The position numbers and the translations under genes are program-made. This document shows, in pieces, positions 36,755-47,894 of a stretch of DNA of 64,000 bases (position 1 is the stretch's first letter; each line of letters starts with the position of its first letter). Location: assembly GCF_009208565.1 (NCBI RefSeq), contig NZ_WFLK01000003.1, positions 248,001-312,000 of the forward strand. Direction: 5' to 3'. The DNA is from Janthinobacterium aquaticum. Lineage in GTDB: Bacteria; Pseudomonadota; Gammaproteobacteria; Burkholderiales; Burkholderiaceae_D. The notes beneath the pieces were generated by a model. It did not search any database. It was not told the DNA's origin and saw only the letters and a program-made list of their open reading frames with translations.

Positions 36755-38209
36755 ATGCTCAATCTTAACGACCCGGCGCTGCTGCGCCAGCAATGCTATA
36801 TCAACGGACAATGGCTCGACGCCGGCAACGGCAAGACCATCGCCGTGACCAATCCGGCTACCGGCGAGACGCTGGGCCAGGTGCCCGCCATGGGCACGCA
36901 GGAAACCGCCGACGCCATCGCGCGCGCCAATGACGCCTGGCCGGCCTGGCGCAAGAAAAGCGCCAGGGAGCGCGCCGGCTATCTGCGCCGCTGGAATGAC
37001 CTGATGCTCGAACACGCCGACGACCTGGCCGCCATCATGACGGCCGAACAGGGCAAGCCACTGGCCGAGTCAAAAGGCGAAGTGCAGTACGCCGCCTCGT
37101 TTATCGAATGGTTTGCCGAAGAAGGCAAGCGCGTGGCGGGCGACACGCTCGCTTCGCCGTGGGCTGACCGGCGCATCGTGGTGACCAAGGAGCCGATCGG
37201 CGTGTGCGCCGCCATCACGCCGTGGAACTTCCCTGCCGCCATGATTACCCGCAAGGTCGGCCCGGCCCTGGCAGCGGGCTGCCCGATCGTCGTCAAGCCG
37301 GCTGGCCTGACGCCGTTTTCCGCGCTGGCGCTGGCGGTGCTGGCCGAGCGCGCCGGCATTCCACCGGGCGTATTCAATGTCATTACCGGCTCATCGAAGG
37401 AGATTGGCGACGAAATGACGGCCAATCCGCTGGTGCGCAAGCTGACCTTTACCGGCTCGACCGAAGTGGGCCGCAAGCTGATGGCGCAGTGCGCGCCGAC
37501 GATCAAGAAACTGTCGCTGGAACTGGGCGGCAATGCACCGTTCATCGTGTTTGACGACGCCGACCTCGATGCGGCCGTGGAAGGCGCAATCGCTTCGAAA
37601 TACCGCAATGCCGGCCAGACCTGCGTGTGCGCCAACCGCCTGTACGTGCAGGACGGCGTGTATGACGCCTTTGCCGAAAAACTGGTGGCGGCGGTGGAAA
37701 AGCTCAAGGTCGGCAACGGCATGGACGACGGCGTCACGCAAGGTCCGCTGATCGAAGAAAAAGCCGTGGAAAAAGTCGAGCAACACGTGGCCGACGCCTT
37801 GTCCAAGGGCGGTCGCCTGCTGACCGGCGGCCAGCGTCACGCACTGGGCCACAGCTTCTTCCAGCCCACCGTAATTGCCGACGTGACTGCCGACATGCTG
37901 GTGGCCGGCGAAGAAACCTTCGGCCCGCTGGCGCCGCTGTTCCGTTTCAAGACCGACGAAGAAGCCATTGCCATGGCCAACAATACCGAGTTCGGCCTGG
38001 CCGCCTATTTCTATTCGCGCGACATCGGCCGTATCTGGCGCATGGCAGAAGGCCTGGAGTCGGGCATGGTCGGCGTCAATACTGGCCTGATCTCGACCGA
38101 GATGGCGCCGTTTGGCGGCGTCAAGCAGTCGGGGCTGGGGCGCGAAGGATCGTCGTACGGGATCGATGATTACCTGGTCATCAAATATATCTGCATGGGC
38201 GGGATTTGA
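36755..38209 (+). CDS. gabD: Succinate-semialdehyde dehydrogenase
   Basis: A 484-residue NAD(P)-dependent dehydrogenase that oxidises succinic semialdehyde to succinate, the last step of GABA breakdown. The base is Glu256 (LELGGNAPF) and the nucleophile Cys290. Cys292 follows in GQTCVCANR, a motif that in known SSADHs can form a regulatory disulphide. The substrate-binding Arg region is intact. The start at 36755 fits the family; the longer frame upstream is not conserved-looking. It is not contiguous with the puu genes. Confidence 0.93.
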   Translation: MLNLNDPALLRQQCYINGQWLDAGNGKTIAVTNPATGETLGQVPAMGTQETADAIARANDAWPAWRKKSARERAGYLRRWNDLMLEHADDLAAIMTAEQGKPLAESKGEVQYAASFIEWFAEEGKRVAGDTLASPWADRRIVVTKEPIGVCAAITPWNFPAAMITRKVGPALAAGCPIVVKPAGLTPFSALALAVLAERAGIPPGVFNVITGSSKEIGDEMTANPLVRKLTFTGSTEVGRKLMAQCAPTIKKLSLELGGNAPFIVFDDADLDAAVEGAIASKYRNAGQTCVCANRLYVQDGVYDAFAEKLVAAVEKLKVGNGMDDGVTQGPLIEEKAVEKVEQHVADALSKGGRLLTGGQRHALGHSFFQPTVIADVTADMLVAGEETFGPLAPLFRFKTDEEAIAMANNTEFGLAAYFYSRDIGRIWRMAEGLESGMVGVNTGLISTEMAPFGGVKQSGLGREGSSYGIDDYLVIKYICMGGI

Positions 38210-38239
38210 TATCGGATGCCGCCAAACCAACGCAAATCG

Positions 38240-38279
38240 CGTGGGTCGGATTAGCGCGCAAGCGCGTAATCCGACCTAC
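38240..38279. repeat. Single REP-like hairpin between gabD and the TRIC channel gene
   Basis: One palindromic unit GGGTCGGATTAGCGCGC-AA-GCGCGTAATCCGACCTAC lies between convergent genes. The CTA at its right end is the TAG stop codon of the TRIC gene. It can form a stable stem and may serve as a bidirectional terminator. Confidence 0.8.
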
Positions 38280-38899
38280 TCGAAGCCGCGTATGCGGTCG
38301 CCGTTGAAATTGGGCAGGCGCCACGAGAAACGCAGGGCCAGCAGCCGGAACGCAAAGCCGGCGGCAATCGAAACGAGCTGGGCCACGGAACTGTCAACCT
38401 GGAAATACAGCAGCGCTACATACAGGCTGCCGGTAAACAGCGCTACCGTGGCATACACTTCGCGCTGCAGCACCAAGGGCATCTGGTTGCACAGGATGTC
38501 GCGCAGCAGGCCGCCGAAGACGCCGGTAATCATGCCGGCCAGCACCACGATGGCCGGATGCATCCCGGCGCCCATGGCAATATCGCAGCCGATCACGCAA
38601 AACGCCACCAGCCCCAGGCCGTCAACCAGCAAAAACACCGTGCGCAGATGATGCAGATAGCGCGCCACGAACGCCGTCACGACGGCCGCACCGCCGGTAA
38701 ACAACAGGTACTCGGGATGGGCAATCCAGCCCAGCGGATAGTGACCGAGCAGCATATCGCGCACGGTGCCGCCACCGAGCGCGGTGACGGTGCCGATCAT
38801 CACAATGCCGAACAGATCCATGCCACGGCGCATGCCCATAATGGCGCCGGACATGGCTTCGGCCGTAATGGCGACCAGGTATATCGTATAGAGCAACAT
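38276..38899 (-). CDS. Trimeric intracellular cation (TRIC) channel family protein
   Basis: A 207-residue membrane protein with seven hydrophobic helices. The duplicated UPF0126/YadS repeat is visible as MGMRRGMDLFGIVMIGTVTALGGGTVRDMLLGHYP and a second half MGAGMHPAIVVLAGMITGVFGGLLRDILCNQMPL. The GGG/GGxxRD kinks line the pore in structurally known TRIC proteins. Ion specificity is likely K+. The start at 38899 gives MLLYTIYLVAITAEAMSGAI. The stop codon lies in a REP end. Confidence 0.87.
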   Translation of the reverse strand: MLLYTIYLVAITAEAMSGAIMGMRRGMDLFGIVMIGTVTALGGGTVRDMLLGHYPLGWIAHPEYLLFTGGAAVVTAFVARYLHHLRTVFLLVDGLGLVAFCVIGCDIAMGAGMHPAIVVLAGMITGVFGGLLRDILCNQMPLVLQREVYATVALFTGSLYVALLYFQVDSSVAQLVSIAAGFAFRLLALRFSWRLPNFNGDRIRGFE

Positions 38900-39025
38900 G
38901 GATTCTTTCAGAAAAGCGTGCGCAGCACGGCTGCGCAAAACGCTATTGTGCAATGCAACACGCCAAAGCTAATCAAAAGTAAGTATTATTTAGGATTGAT
39001 AAATTTTTCTAATCTTTGCCATGCC

Positions 39026-39913
39026 ATGAACCTCAATCCACGCCATACCGAAGCGTTTCGCGCCGTGGTGGAAACCGGCAGTTTCGAGCAGGCGGCCGTG
39101 CAGCTGCACCTGACCTCGCCGGCCATTTCACAACGCGTACGGGCGCTGGAAAGCCAGCTGGGCAACGCGCTGATCGTGCGCAGCCGGCCGGCGCGCGCCA
39201 CGCGCATGGGGCAGCGGCTGATGCAATACCTGAAACGCGCCAAGCTGCTCGAAGACGACCTGGAAGCGGAACTGGCGGTCGAGCATGACGCTCCGCTGAC
39301 GCTGGTGCTGGCCCTGAACGCCGACTCGATCGGCACCTGGTTTTTTCCAGCCTTGTCAGAAGTGCTGATACGCGAGCGCGTGCTGCTGGACTTGCTGGTG
39401 GAAGACCAGGACCATACCTATACTTTGCTGGAAACGGGGATGGCGATCGGCTGCATTACCACCGAAGCCAAGCCCATGCGCGGCTGCATTGCCGAGCCGC
39501 TGGGCGTGATGCGCTACTGGCTGGTGGCCACGCCGGCGTTTCGCCAGCAATGGTTTGCGCATGGCATCACCCGCAAGGCCGCGCGCACGGCGCCGGTGGT
39601 GGCCTATACACGCAAGGACACCTTGCAATCGTCGTATCTGGAACAGCAGCTGGGACTGCCCGAAGGCGCCTACCCCTGCCACTATGTGCCGGGCGCCACC
39701 TCGCACTTCAACGCCATCCGTTATGGACTGGGCTATGGCATGGTGCCCGAACTGCTGCTGCGCGCCAACCCCGACGGCGCGCTGGTCGACAAGCTGGCGC
39801 CCACCCAGCCGGCCGACGTGGCGCTGTACTGGCATACCTGGAAGGTGCAGTCGCCACGGCTGGAGCAGCTGTCGCGCCAGATTATTGCAGCGGCGCGCAG
39901 CATGCTGGCCTAA
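39026..39913 (+). CDS. argP: LysR-family regulator ArgP
   Basis: A 295-residue LysR protein. The N-terminal winged HTH is FRAVVETGSFEQAAVQLHLTSPAISQRVRALESQLGNALIVRSRP. The effector domain shows LALNADSIGTWFFPAL, as in ArgP/IciA. ArgP senses lysine and arginine and controls argO (lysE) and lysine biosynthesis genes. No argO lies next to it here; the divergent gene is the TRIC channel. The first ATG (39021) is out of frame, and 39026 is the start. Confidence 0.87.
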   Translation: MNLNPRHTEAFRAVVETGSFEQAAVQLHLTSPAISQRVRALESQLGNALIVRSRPARATRMGQRLMQYLKRAKLLEDDLEAELAVEHDAPLTLVLALNADSIGTWFFPALSEVLIRERVLLDLLVEDQDHTYTLLETGMAIGCITTEAKPMRGCIAEPLGVMRYWLVATPAFRQQWFAHGITRKAARTAPVVAYTRKDTLQSSYLEQQLGLPEGAYPCHYVPGATSHFNAIRYGLGYGMVPELLLRANPDGALVDKLAPTQPADVALYWHTWKVQSPRLEQLSRQIIAAARSMLA

Positions 39914-39923
39914 GCTGGACTGA

Positions 39924-40598
39924 CTATTTGCCTGCTTCGTCGTAGCTGGCCAGGCGGGCCGCCATGCGCGGCGCCAGTTCATGGCCGGCCGATACACTCA
40001 CTTCCAGGTCGTTGAGCACGCCGTCCTTCAGGCCGTACACCCAGCCGTGCACGCTCAGCGACTGGCCACGTTCCCAGGCGTCCTGCACGATGGTGGTCTG
40101 GCAGACGTTCAGGACCTGCTCGACCACGTTCAGCTCGCACAGGCGGTCGCTGCGCTGGCGGCTGGTCAGCACGTCGCCCAGATAACGCTCATGCTTCTGG
40201 CTCACATCCTGCACATGGCGCAGCCAGTTGTCGACCAGGCCGATGCGCGTGCCGGTCATGGCCGCATGCACGCCCTTGCAGCCGTAGTGGCCGACGATAA
40301 TCACATGTTTGACTTTCAGCACATCAACGGCGAACTGCAGCACCGACAGGCAGTTCAGGTCGGAATGCACGACCACGTTGGCAATATTACGATGCACGAA
40401 AACATCGCCTGGCGGCATGCCCAGCAGTTCATTGGCGGGCACGCGGCTGTCCGAGCAGCCAATCCACAGGTATTCTGGGGACGTTTGCGCTTCCAGGTTC
40501 CTGAAGTAATCGGGATTTTTCTCCATCATGGACGTGGCCCAGCGCAAGTTGCGCTGCAGCAGGTCCGTCAGGGCCGGGGCTTTGTTTGCTTCGGTCAT
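39924..40598 (-). CDS. can: Beta-class carbonic anhydrase
   Basis: A 224-residue zinc enzyme interconverting CO2 and bicarbonate. Zinc ligands Cys48, His104 and Cys107 are present, with the Asp50-Arg52 dyad in CSDSRVP, all as in E. coli Can. Beta-carbonic anhydrases supply bicarbonate for carboxylations and pH balance. It converges on argP with 10 bp between stops. An A-rich 5' segment belongs to the dnaJ terminator upstream. Confidence 0.95.
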   Translation of the reverse strand: MTEANKAPALTDLLQRNLRWATSMMEKNPDYFRNLEAQTSPEYLWIGCSDSRVPANELLGMPPGDVFVHRNIANVVVHSDLNCLSVLQFAVDVLKVKHVIIVGHYGCKGVHAAMTGTRIGLVDNWLRHVQDVSQKHERYLGDVLTSRQRSDRLCELNVVEQVLNVCQTTIVQDAWERGQSLSVHGWVYGLKDGVLNDLEVSVSAGHELAPRMAARLASYDEAGK

Positions 40599-40614
40599 GG
40601 TTTCCTTGCTTCTT

Positions 40615-40648
40615 AAAAAAAAAGCCGGGATGTGGTTGGCATCCCGGC
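40615..40648 (-). terminator. Rho-independent terminator of dnaJ
   Basis: The stem GCCGGGATG/CATCCCGGC with a 7-base loop is followed on the minus strand by nine T residues. It lies 18 bp beyond the dnaJ stop and before the can start. It is a strong factor-independent terminator. Confidence 0.9.
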
Positions 40649-40665
40649 GATTGAATTGCTAACGT

Positions 40666-41790
40666 TTATTCAAAAAAATCCTTGACCTTGTCTTTCCAGG
40701 TCTTGCTTTGAGGGCTGTGCTTGGCGCCGCCCTCGGTGGTGGATTTTTCAAAATCGCGCAGCAGTTCTTTCTGCTTTTCCGTCAGTTTGACTGGCGTCTC
40801 CACGGCAACGTGGCAGAACAGGTCGCCAGCAAAACCGGAGCGCACACCCTTGATGCCCTTGCCTTTGAGGCGGAAGGTCTTGCCCGATTGGGTGCCTTCA
40901 GGAATCGTAAACGACACCTTGCCGTTCAGGGTCGGCACTTCGATATCGCCGCCCAAGGCTGCCTTGGTAAACGAAATCGGCATTTCGCAATGCAGGTCGT
41001 CGCCTTCGCGCTGGAACACGGCGTGCGGCTTGATATGGATTTCCACATACAGGTCGCCCGACGGTCCGCCATTGGTGCCCGGTTCGCCGTTGCCGGACGA
41101 ACGGATACGCATGCCGTTGTCGATACCAACCGGAATTTTCACTTCCAGCGTCTTGTTGCGCTTGATACGGCCGGCGCCGTTGCAAGTGCCGCAAGGCTCA
41201 GGAATCACCTTGCCGCTGCCGTGGCATTTCGGGCAGGTTTGCTGGATGCTGAAGAAACCCTGCTGCATGCGTACCTGGCCGTGGCCGCCGCACGTGCCGC
41301 ACGTGACCGGCTGCGTGCCGGGCTTGGCACCGCTGCCGTGGCAGGTGTCGCACTTGTCCCAGCTCGGCACGCGGATGGTCGTGTCGAAGCCGTGGGCAGC
41401 CTGCTCCAAGGTAATTTCCAGGTTGTAGCGCAGATCGGCGCCGCGGTAGACCTGCGGGCCGGCATTGCGGCTGCGTCCGCCGCCGCCAAAGATGTCGCCG
41501 AAGATATCGCCAAAGCTGTCGGCAAAGCCGCCTCCGCCGAAACCGCCGCCGCCACCCATGTTCGGGTCCACGCCGGCATGGCCATAACGGTCATAGGCCT
41601 CGCGCTTTTCCGGATTGGTCAGCATCTCGTAGGCTTCTTTGACTTCCTTGAACTTTTCTTCCGATTCCTTGCTATCCGGATTGCGGTCCGGATGGTACTT
41701 CATCGCCAGCTTGCGGTAAGCCTTCTTGATTTCGTCTTCCGAAGCATTCTTTGCGACACCAAGTGTCTCGTAAAAATCACGCTTTGCCAT
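40666..41790 (-). CDS. dnaJ: Chaperone DnaJ
   Basis: A 374-residue Hsp40. The J-domain (about 1-70) has HPD in [12 protein letters not shown] Gly/Phe-rich linker follows at about 75-115 ([15 protein letters not shown]). Four CxxCxGxG zinc motifs ([32 protein letters not shown]) form the cysteine domain. It stimulates DnaK ATPase and delivers substrates. A hairpin with a T-run lies between dnaK and dnaJ, so part of the dnaK transcript may stop before it. Confidence 0.96.
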   Translation of the reverse strand: MAKRDFYETLGVAKNASEDEIKKAYRKLAMKYHPDRNPDSKESEEKFKEVKEAYEMLTNPEKREAYDRYGHAGVDPNMGGGGGFGGGGFADSFGDIFGDIFGGGGRSRNAGPQVYRGADLRYNLEITLEQAAHGFDTTIRVPSWDKCDTCHGSGAKPGTQPVTCGTCGGHGQVRMQQGFFSIQQTCPKCHGSGKVIPEPCGTCNGAGRIKRNKTLEVKIPVGIDNGMRIRSSGNGEPGTNGGPSGDLYVEIHIKPHAVFQREGDDLHCEMPISFTKAALGGDIEVPTLNGKVSFTIPEGTQSGKTFRLKGKGIKGVRSGFAGDLFCHVAVETPVKLTEKQKELLRDFEKSTTEGGAKHSPQSKTWKDKVKDFFE

Positions 41791-41830
41791 TTGGCACCTT
41801 GCAGTCTATCTACTGATGTACAAACACACG

Positions 41831-41875
41831 AAAAAGCCGAGCGAGTACCGTGCAAACACGGTGACTCGGCTCGGC
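41831..41875 (-). terminator. Hairpin terminator or attenuator between dnaK and dnaJ
   Basis: The stem GCCGAGTCACCGTG against CACGGTACTCGCTCGGC has a TTTG loop and a tract of five T residues on the minus strand. It is stable enough to end most dnaK transcripts. Partial read-through would set dnaJ below dnaK. Confidence 0.75.
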
Positions 41876-41940
41876 CGGTCTTCGCAACTTGACGGCCAGG
41901 CCGCCCCCACCAGAGTGGGAGTGAACCGTCCGAGTAACAA

Positions 41941-43884
<1,944 letters not shown>

Positions 43885-43924
43885 GATTTTTCTTCCTTTT
43901 ATTCGCTAGATTTCAGATGGTTCT

Positions 43925-43952
43925 TATATATGGCACTGCAGCATGTTTTCAA
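43925..43952 (-). promoter_or_regulatory. Promoter upstream of dnaK
   Basis: On the minus strand TTGAAA and TATATA are 16 bp apart, a sigma-70 type arrangement 41 bp before the dnaK start. The same bases also give CTTGAA followed after ~12 bp by TGCCAT, a poor match to a sigma-32 site. Which holoenzyme uses it is not decided by sequence. Confidence 0.55.
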
Positions 43953-43976
43953 GACTGGCTTGACGCCGCACTCTGA

Positions 43977-44513
43977 TTATTTTGCTTGCGCGGTGGTCAC
44001 GATGGCAGGACGCAACAGACGGTCTGCAATCATATAACCTTTTTGCAATACCGTAACAACCGTGTTGGCTTCCTGGTCGGCCGGCACGACAGCGACGGCC
44101 TGGTGCTTCATCGGATCGAGCTTTTCGCCCTGCGCCGGCACAACTTCGACCAGGCGGTTGCGCTCGAAAGCGGCGCTCAGTTGCTTGAGCGTCATTTCCA
44201 CGCCTTCTTTCAGCGACTCGATCGATGGCGCAGCCACCGTCAGCGCTGTTTCCAGGCTGTCTTTCACCGGCACCAGCGCTTCGGCAAAGCTTTCTACTGC
44301 AAATTTATGCGCTTTGGCCACATCTTCCTGGGCACGGCGACGAATGTTTTCACCGTCAGCCTTGGCGCGCATAAAGGCGTCGTGCATCTCTGCAAGACGC
44401 GCTTCGGTGCTGGCCAGTTGCTCTTCCAAAGTAGCCTCTGCAGGAGTCGATGGTGCAGCCGCTGCAGCGTCCGCTTCGTGATTAGGTACTGCTTGATTTT
44501 CCTGATCTTGCAT
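43977..44513 (-). CDS. grpE: Nucleotide exchange factor GrpE
   Basis: A 178-residue cofactor that releases ADP from DnaK. It has a variable acidic, Ala-rich N-terminus, a long helix ([37 protein letters not shown]) and the C-terminal beta-wing ending [25 protein letters not shown]. The start at 44513 follows GGAGCTTTT. A clear sigma-32 promoter lies upstream. dnaK follows after 92 bp. Confidence 0.95.
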   Translation of the reverse strand: MQDQENQAVPNHEADAAAAAPSTPAEATLEEQLASTEARLAEMHDAFMRAKADGENIRRRAQEDVAKAHKFAVESFAEALVPVKDSLETALTVAAPSIESLKEGVEMTLKQLSAAFERNRLVEVVPAQGEKLDPMKHQAVAVVPADQEANTVVTVLQKGYMIADRLLRPAIVTTAQAK

Positions 44514-44582
44514 CTGAAAAGCTCCTACAATCAATGACTTAATATTAGTTAGGCGACATATCTTTACAACACTGACCGGAAC

Positions 44583-44608
44583 ATGGGGCTAAGTCCCTGT
44601 CTTTCAAG
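44583..44608 (-). promoter_or_regulatory. Sigma-32 heat-shock promoter of grpE
   Basis: On the minus strand CTTGAA and CCCCAT are separated by exactly 14 bp, preceded by CCC and followed by GT. This is the sigma-32 consensus. It starts transcription ~70-95 bp before grpE and would cover grpE, and with read-through dnaK. Confidence 0.88.
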
Positions 44609-44788
44609 GGGGTATAAGCGACAAGCTGAAAAATTACTGAAACATGGTACAACTTATCCCGATTCGCTTCTTTTTTCATGTTGCGGCCAGCGCGCCTGCA
44701 CTGCACAACCCGGTATTTTAACAGTGCGGACATGGCTGCCACCATTTCAAAGTTGCAGATTTGCAAATTCGATGTGGCCAGAAACAGC

Positions 44789-44818
44789 GAGGCCGCGCAA
44801 GCGCGGCCCTTTTCTTTG
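44789..44818. terminator. Hairpin after hemH
   Basis: AGGCCGCGC-AA-GCGCGGCCT is a nearly perfect stem. Its T-rich side (CCTTTTCTTTG) is on the plus strand, and the minus side has only TCGCTGTTTC. It is probably the hemH terminator, though the T-run is poor in that direction. Confidence 0.5.
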
Positions 44819-44833
44819 ATATCGCTTACCGGC

Positions 44834-45943
44834 TTAGTCGGCAGCGCCCAAAGCCAGCGCCGCAGCGCGCGACGCCTCGCCAGCGACGTGCTCGGCGGCG
44901 CGCTGCGGCACTGTTTTCATGGTAGGCCAGCCGATCATATGCTGCTCGGCAATTTCCGCCATGCCAGCGATCCAGGCCGGCGACTCGTTCAGGCAGGCAA
45001 TGTAATGAAACTGCTGTCCGCCAGCCGCTTCGAAGTCATGTTTGGCTTCCATGGCGATTTCCTCCAGCGTCTCCAGGCAATCGCTGGTAAAGCCCGGGCA
45101 CAGCAGGTCGACCCGCTTGACGCCCTGCTGCGCCAGCGCAATCAAGGTGGGCGCCGTATAGGGCTGCAACCATTCGGCCTTGCCGAAGCGCGACTGGAAC
45201 GTCACCAGGTATTGTTCCTTGCTCAGGCCCAGCATTTCAGCCAGCAGGCGCGCCGTTTTCAGGCATTGGCAATGGTAAGGGTCGCCCAGCAGCAAGGTAC
45301 GCTTGGGCACGCCATGAAAGCTCATCACCAGTTTTTCCGGCTGACCATGCTGCGCCCAGTGCGCCAGCACCGAGTCGCGCAGCGCATCGATATACGTTTC
45401 ATGCTCGTGGTACTGCTTGATAAAGCGCAATTCCGGCACATTGCGCACCGATGCATAGTGCGCAAATACGGCGTCGTAGATGGAACCGGTGGTGGTGGCC
45501 GAATACTGAGGATAGGCCGGCAGAATGGCAATGCGTTCGCAGCCTTCGCTTTTGAGCTGCGCCAGCACCTCGGGCAGCGACGGCGAACCGTAGCGCATGG
45601 CCATCGCCACCGACAGGTCCGTATGGCCACGTTCGGCCAGCGCACCGGCCAGCAGCTGCGCCTGCTTTTGCGTATGCACTTTCAAGGGAGAGCCTTCGGC
45701 ACTCCAGATCGACGCATATTTCTTGGCCGACTGGCTGGAACGGAACGGCAGGATAATCAGGTTCAGGATAAACCACCACACCAGGCGCGGAATTTCCACC
45801 ACGCGCGGATCGGACAGGAATTGTTTCAGATAGCGCCGCACGGCCGGCGCGGTGGGCGCATCGGGCGTACCCAGGTTGACCAGCACCACGGCGCTGCGTG
45901 ACACGGCGCCGTGCTTGTAGGGAGGTTCGGCTTGAAATGGCAT
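44834..45943 (-). CDS. hemH: Ferrochelatase
   Basis: A 369-residue enzyme that inserts Fe2+ into protoporphyrin IX, the last step of protoheme synthesis. The catalytic His is in VMSFHGVPKRTLL, and the motif LCPGFTSDCLETLEEI contains the second conserved segment. The start at 45943 (MPFQAEPPYKHGAVS) is preferred; an ATG 12 codons upstream lies close to a REP element and lacks a ribosome site. Placement between grpE and recN is typical of this lineage. Confidence 0.94.
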   Translation of the reverse strand: MPFQAEPPYKHGAVSRSAVVLVNLGTPDAPTAPAVRRYLKQFLSDPRVVEIPRLVWWFILNLIILPFRSSQSAKKYASIWSAEGSPLKVHTQKQAQLLAGALAERGHTDLSVAMAMRYGSPSLPEVLAQLKSEGCERIAILPAYPQYSATTTGSIYDAVFAHYASVRNVPELRFIKQYHEHETYIDALRDSVLAHWAQHGQPEKLVMSFHGVPKRTLLLGDPYHCQCLKTARLLAEMLGLSKEQYLVTFQSRFGKAEWLQPYTAPTLIALAQQGVKRVDLLCPGFTSDCLETLEEIAMEAKHDFEAAGGQQFHYIACLNESPAWIAGMAEIAEQHMIGWPTMKTVPQRAAEHVAGEASRAAALALGAAD

Positions 45944-45985
45944 GGCGTTTTTAGACTCGTTGGACGGGTAGCCGGACATTATAGC

Positions 45986-46139
45986 CACGTAGGTCGGATT
46001 AGCCGCGTAGCGGCGTAATCCGACAACATTGTTGGCGTTACAGGGCTGTCGGATCAGGCCGCAAACCGTAACCCGGCACATTGTTGGCGTCAGCGGTGTT
46101 GTCGGATTACGGCCCCCTCGGGGCCTAATCCGACCTACG
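45986..46139. repeat. Cluster of three REP-like units between hemH and recN
   Basis: Three units lie in a row. The first is CGTAGGTCGGATTAGCC...GTAATCCGACAAC. The middle one is degenerate (GTCGGATCAGGCC...GTAACCCGGCA). The third is TTGTCGGATTACGG...CTAATCCGACCTACGG. ACATTGTTGGCG spacers separate them. This is the largest copy number at one place in the window. The cluster lies upstream of hemH and downstream of recN. Confidence 0.85.
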
Positions 46140-46171
46140 GTCCGCGTGTGCAGACAGTGGGCTGATCGCGC

Positions 46172-47839
46172 TCAGATCGCCAGCAGCTCGCGCGCATGCT
46201 TGCGCGTAGTGGCGGTAATTTCCAGGCCGCCAAGCATGCGGGCTACTTCTTCGATGCGGGCCTTGTGGTCGAGCATGTCGATGCGCGAGGCGGTCTTGCC
46301 GTTGTCGAGCGTGCTTTTGGCCACCTGGAAATGCTGGTTGGCCTGGCTGGCCACCTGCGGCAAATGGGTCACGCACAATACCTGGCGGCCCTGCCCCAGG
46401 CGCTTGAGCAAACGCCCCACTACCTCGGCCACGCCGCCGCCGATGCCGCTGTCGACCTCGTCAAAGATCAGCGTCGGGGTGGTGGTGGCGTGCGAGGTAA
46501 TCACGGAAATGGCCAGCGCAATGCGCGCCAGCTCGCCGCCGGACGCTACTTTCGCCAGCGGCTTGGGCGCCGTGCCGGCGTGGCCGGCCACCAGGAACTC
46601 GACCTGCTCCAGGCCATGCGCGGACGGCTCGCACGGGTTCAGGGCAATTTCAAAGCTGCCGCCCGTCATGCTCAGTTCCTGCATGGCGCGCGTGACGGCC
46701 TGGCCCAGCTCCTGCGCAGCAACGCGGCGCGTGCCGGATAGGCGCCCGGCCACGCCGCGGTATTCCTCCTCGATCTTTTTCTCCTGGCGCAGCAGGCCTT
46801 CGATATCGCTGGCGTCGGCCAGGTGCTGCAGCTTTTCCGACAGCTTGGCGTGCTCGTCCGGCAGCTCTTCAGGCGCGACGCGGAACTTGCGCGCCGTGCT
46901 GTGCATCGCTTCCATGCGCGCGTCGAGCTGATGCAGGCGCTCAGGGTCCAGCTCGACCCTGTCCAGATAGTTATTCAATGCATAGACGGACTCCTGCAGC
47001 TGGATGCGCGACGACTCGATCAATTCGACTATCGGCTGCAATTCGGCATCGACCGACACCAGCTTGCCCAGTTTCTGGTTCAGCGTCGACAGCTGCGAAA
47101 CGATGGGCTGGTCTTCCGACTCGGAAATCATCGCCAGCGCTTCCTGCGCGCCTTCGAGCAGGCTGGCCGCATGCGACAGGCGGCTGTGCTCGTTGGTAAT
47201 CTCGGTCCATTCACCGGGCTTGGCGGCCAGCTTTTCCAGCTCGCCCACCTGCCACTCAAGCCGCTCTCGCTCGTACAGCACATTGGCGGCATTGGTTTCA
47301 AATTCTTCACGCTGGCGCACCAGTGCGCGCCAGCGCTTGTGCAGTTGCGCCACCTGGCGCGCATCGTGCTCGGCGCCCGCTTCACGGGCCGTGGCCTGGC
47401 CGTCAAGCAGGGCGCGCTGGGCCTCGCTTTTGAGCAGTGACTGGTGCGCGTGCTGGCCGTGAATATCGACCAGCATGTCGCCCAGTTCGCGCAGCTGGGC
47501 GGCAGTGGCGGGAATGCCGTTGATATAGGCCTTCGAGCGGCCGGCATTGTCGATCACGCGGCGCAGCAGCGCACCGCCGCCTTCGGTGGCAAATTCGTTG
47601 GCCGCCATCCACTGCTGCGCGACGTCGCTGACGGAAAAGTCGGCTGAAATGTCGGCCTTGGCGGCGCCTTCGCGCACCACGCTGGCGTCGCCGCGCCCGC
47701 CCAGCGCCAACGTCAGCGCGTCGATCAGGATCGACTTGCCGGCGCCCGTCTCGCCCGTGAGCACGCTGAAGCCGGCGGAAAATTCCAGTTCAATCGAATC
47801 GACAATCACAAAATCGCGGATGGACAGGGTATGGAGCAT
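46172..47839 (-). CDS. recN: DNA repair protein RecN
   Basis: A 555-residue SMC-like ATPase for double-strand break repair. Walker A is GETGAGKSILIDALTLALGGRGD. A long coiled-coil region (about 150-360) follows, then the signature VASGGELARIALAI and Walker B LIFDEVDSGIGG. It acts with RecA on chromosome ends. It starts 55 bp after nadK and is likely in the LexA-controlled transcript that begins upstream of nadK. A REP cluster follows its stop codon. Confidence 0.95.
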   Translation of the reverse strand: MLHTLSIRDFVIVDSIELEFSAGFSVLTGETGAGKSILIDALTLALGGRGDASVVREGAAKADISADFSVSDVAQQWMAANEFATEGGGALLRRVIDNAGRSKAYINGIPATAAQLRELGDMLVDIHGQHAHQSLLKSEAQRALLDGQATAREAGAEHDARQVAQLHKRWRALVRQREEFETNAANVLYERERLEWQVGELEKLAAKPGEWTEITNEHSRLSHAASLLEGAQEALAMISESEDQPIVSQLSTLNQKLGKLVSVDAELQPIVELIESSRIQLQESVYALNNYLDRVELDPERLHQLDARMEAMHSTARKFRVAPEELPDEHAKLSEKLQHLADASDIEGLLRQEKKIEEEYRGVAGRLSGTRRVAAQELGQAVTRAMQELSMTGGSFEIALNPCEPSAHGLEQVEFLVAGHAGTAPKPLAKVASGGELARIALAISVITSHATTTPTLIFDEVDSGIGGGVAEVVGRLLKRLGQGRQVLCVTHLPQVASQANQHFQVAKSTLDNGKTASRIDMLDHKARIEEVARMLGGLEITATTRKHARELLAI

Positions 47840-47894
47840 GGCGGTATCAGTTGGGCGGCAGGCCGCTGGTTGGCAAATAAGGGATAAGGGTTAA

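Larger units (their letters stand above)
44514..44833. other. Gap between hemH and grpE
   Basis: No gene is seen. It holds the sigma-32 promoter of grpE (44583-44608) and, at 44789-44818, a hairpin after hemH. No CIRCE element (TTAGCACTC-N9-GAGTGCTAA) is present, and no hrcA gene lies in the window. Confidence 0.5.

Noticed and set aside
44514..44833. Search for a CIRCE element or hrcA near grpE
   Set aside because: No TTAGCACTC-N9-GAGTGCTAA sequence or HrcA-like frame is present; the sigma-32 site explains heat-shock control.
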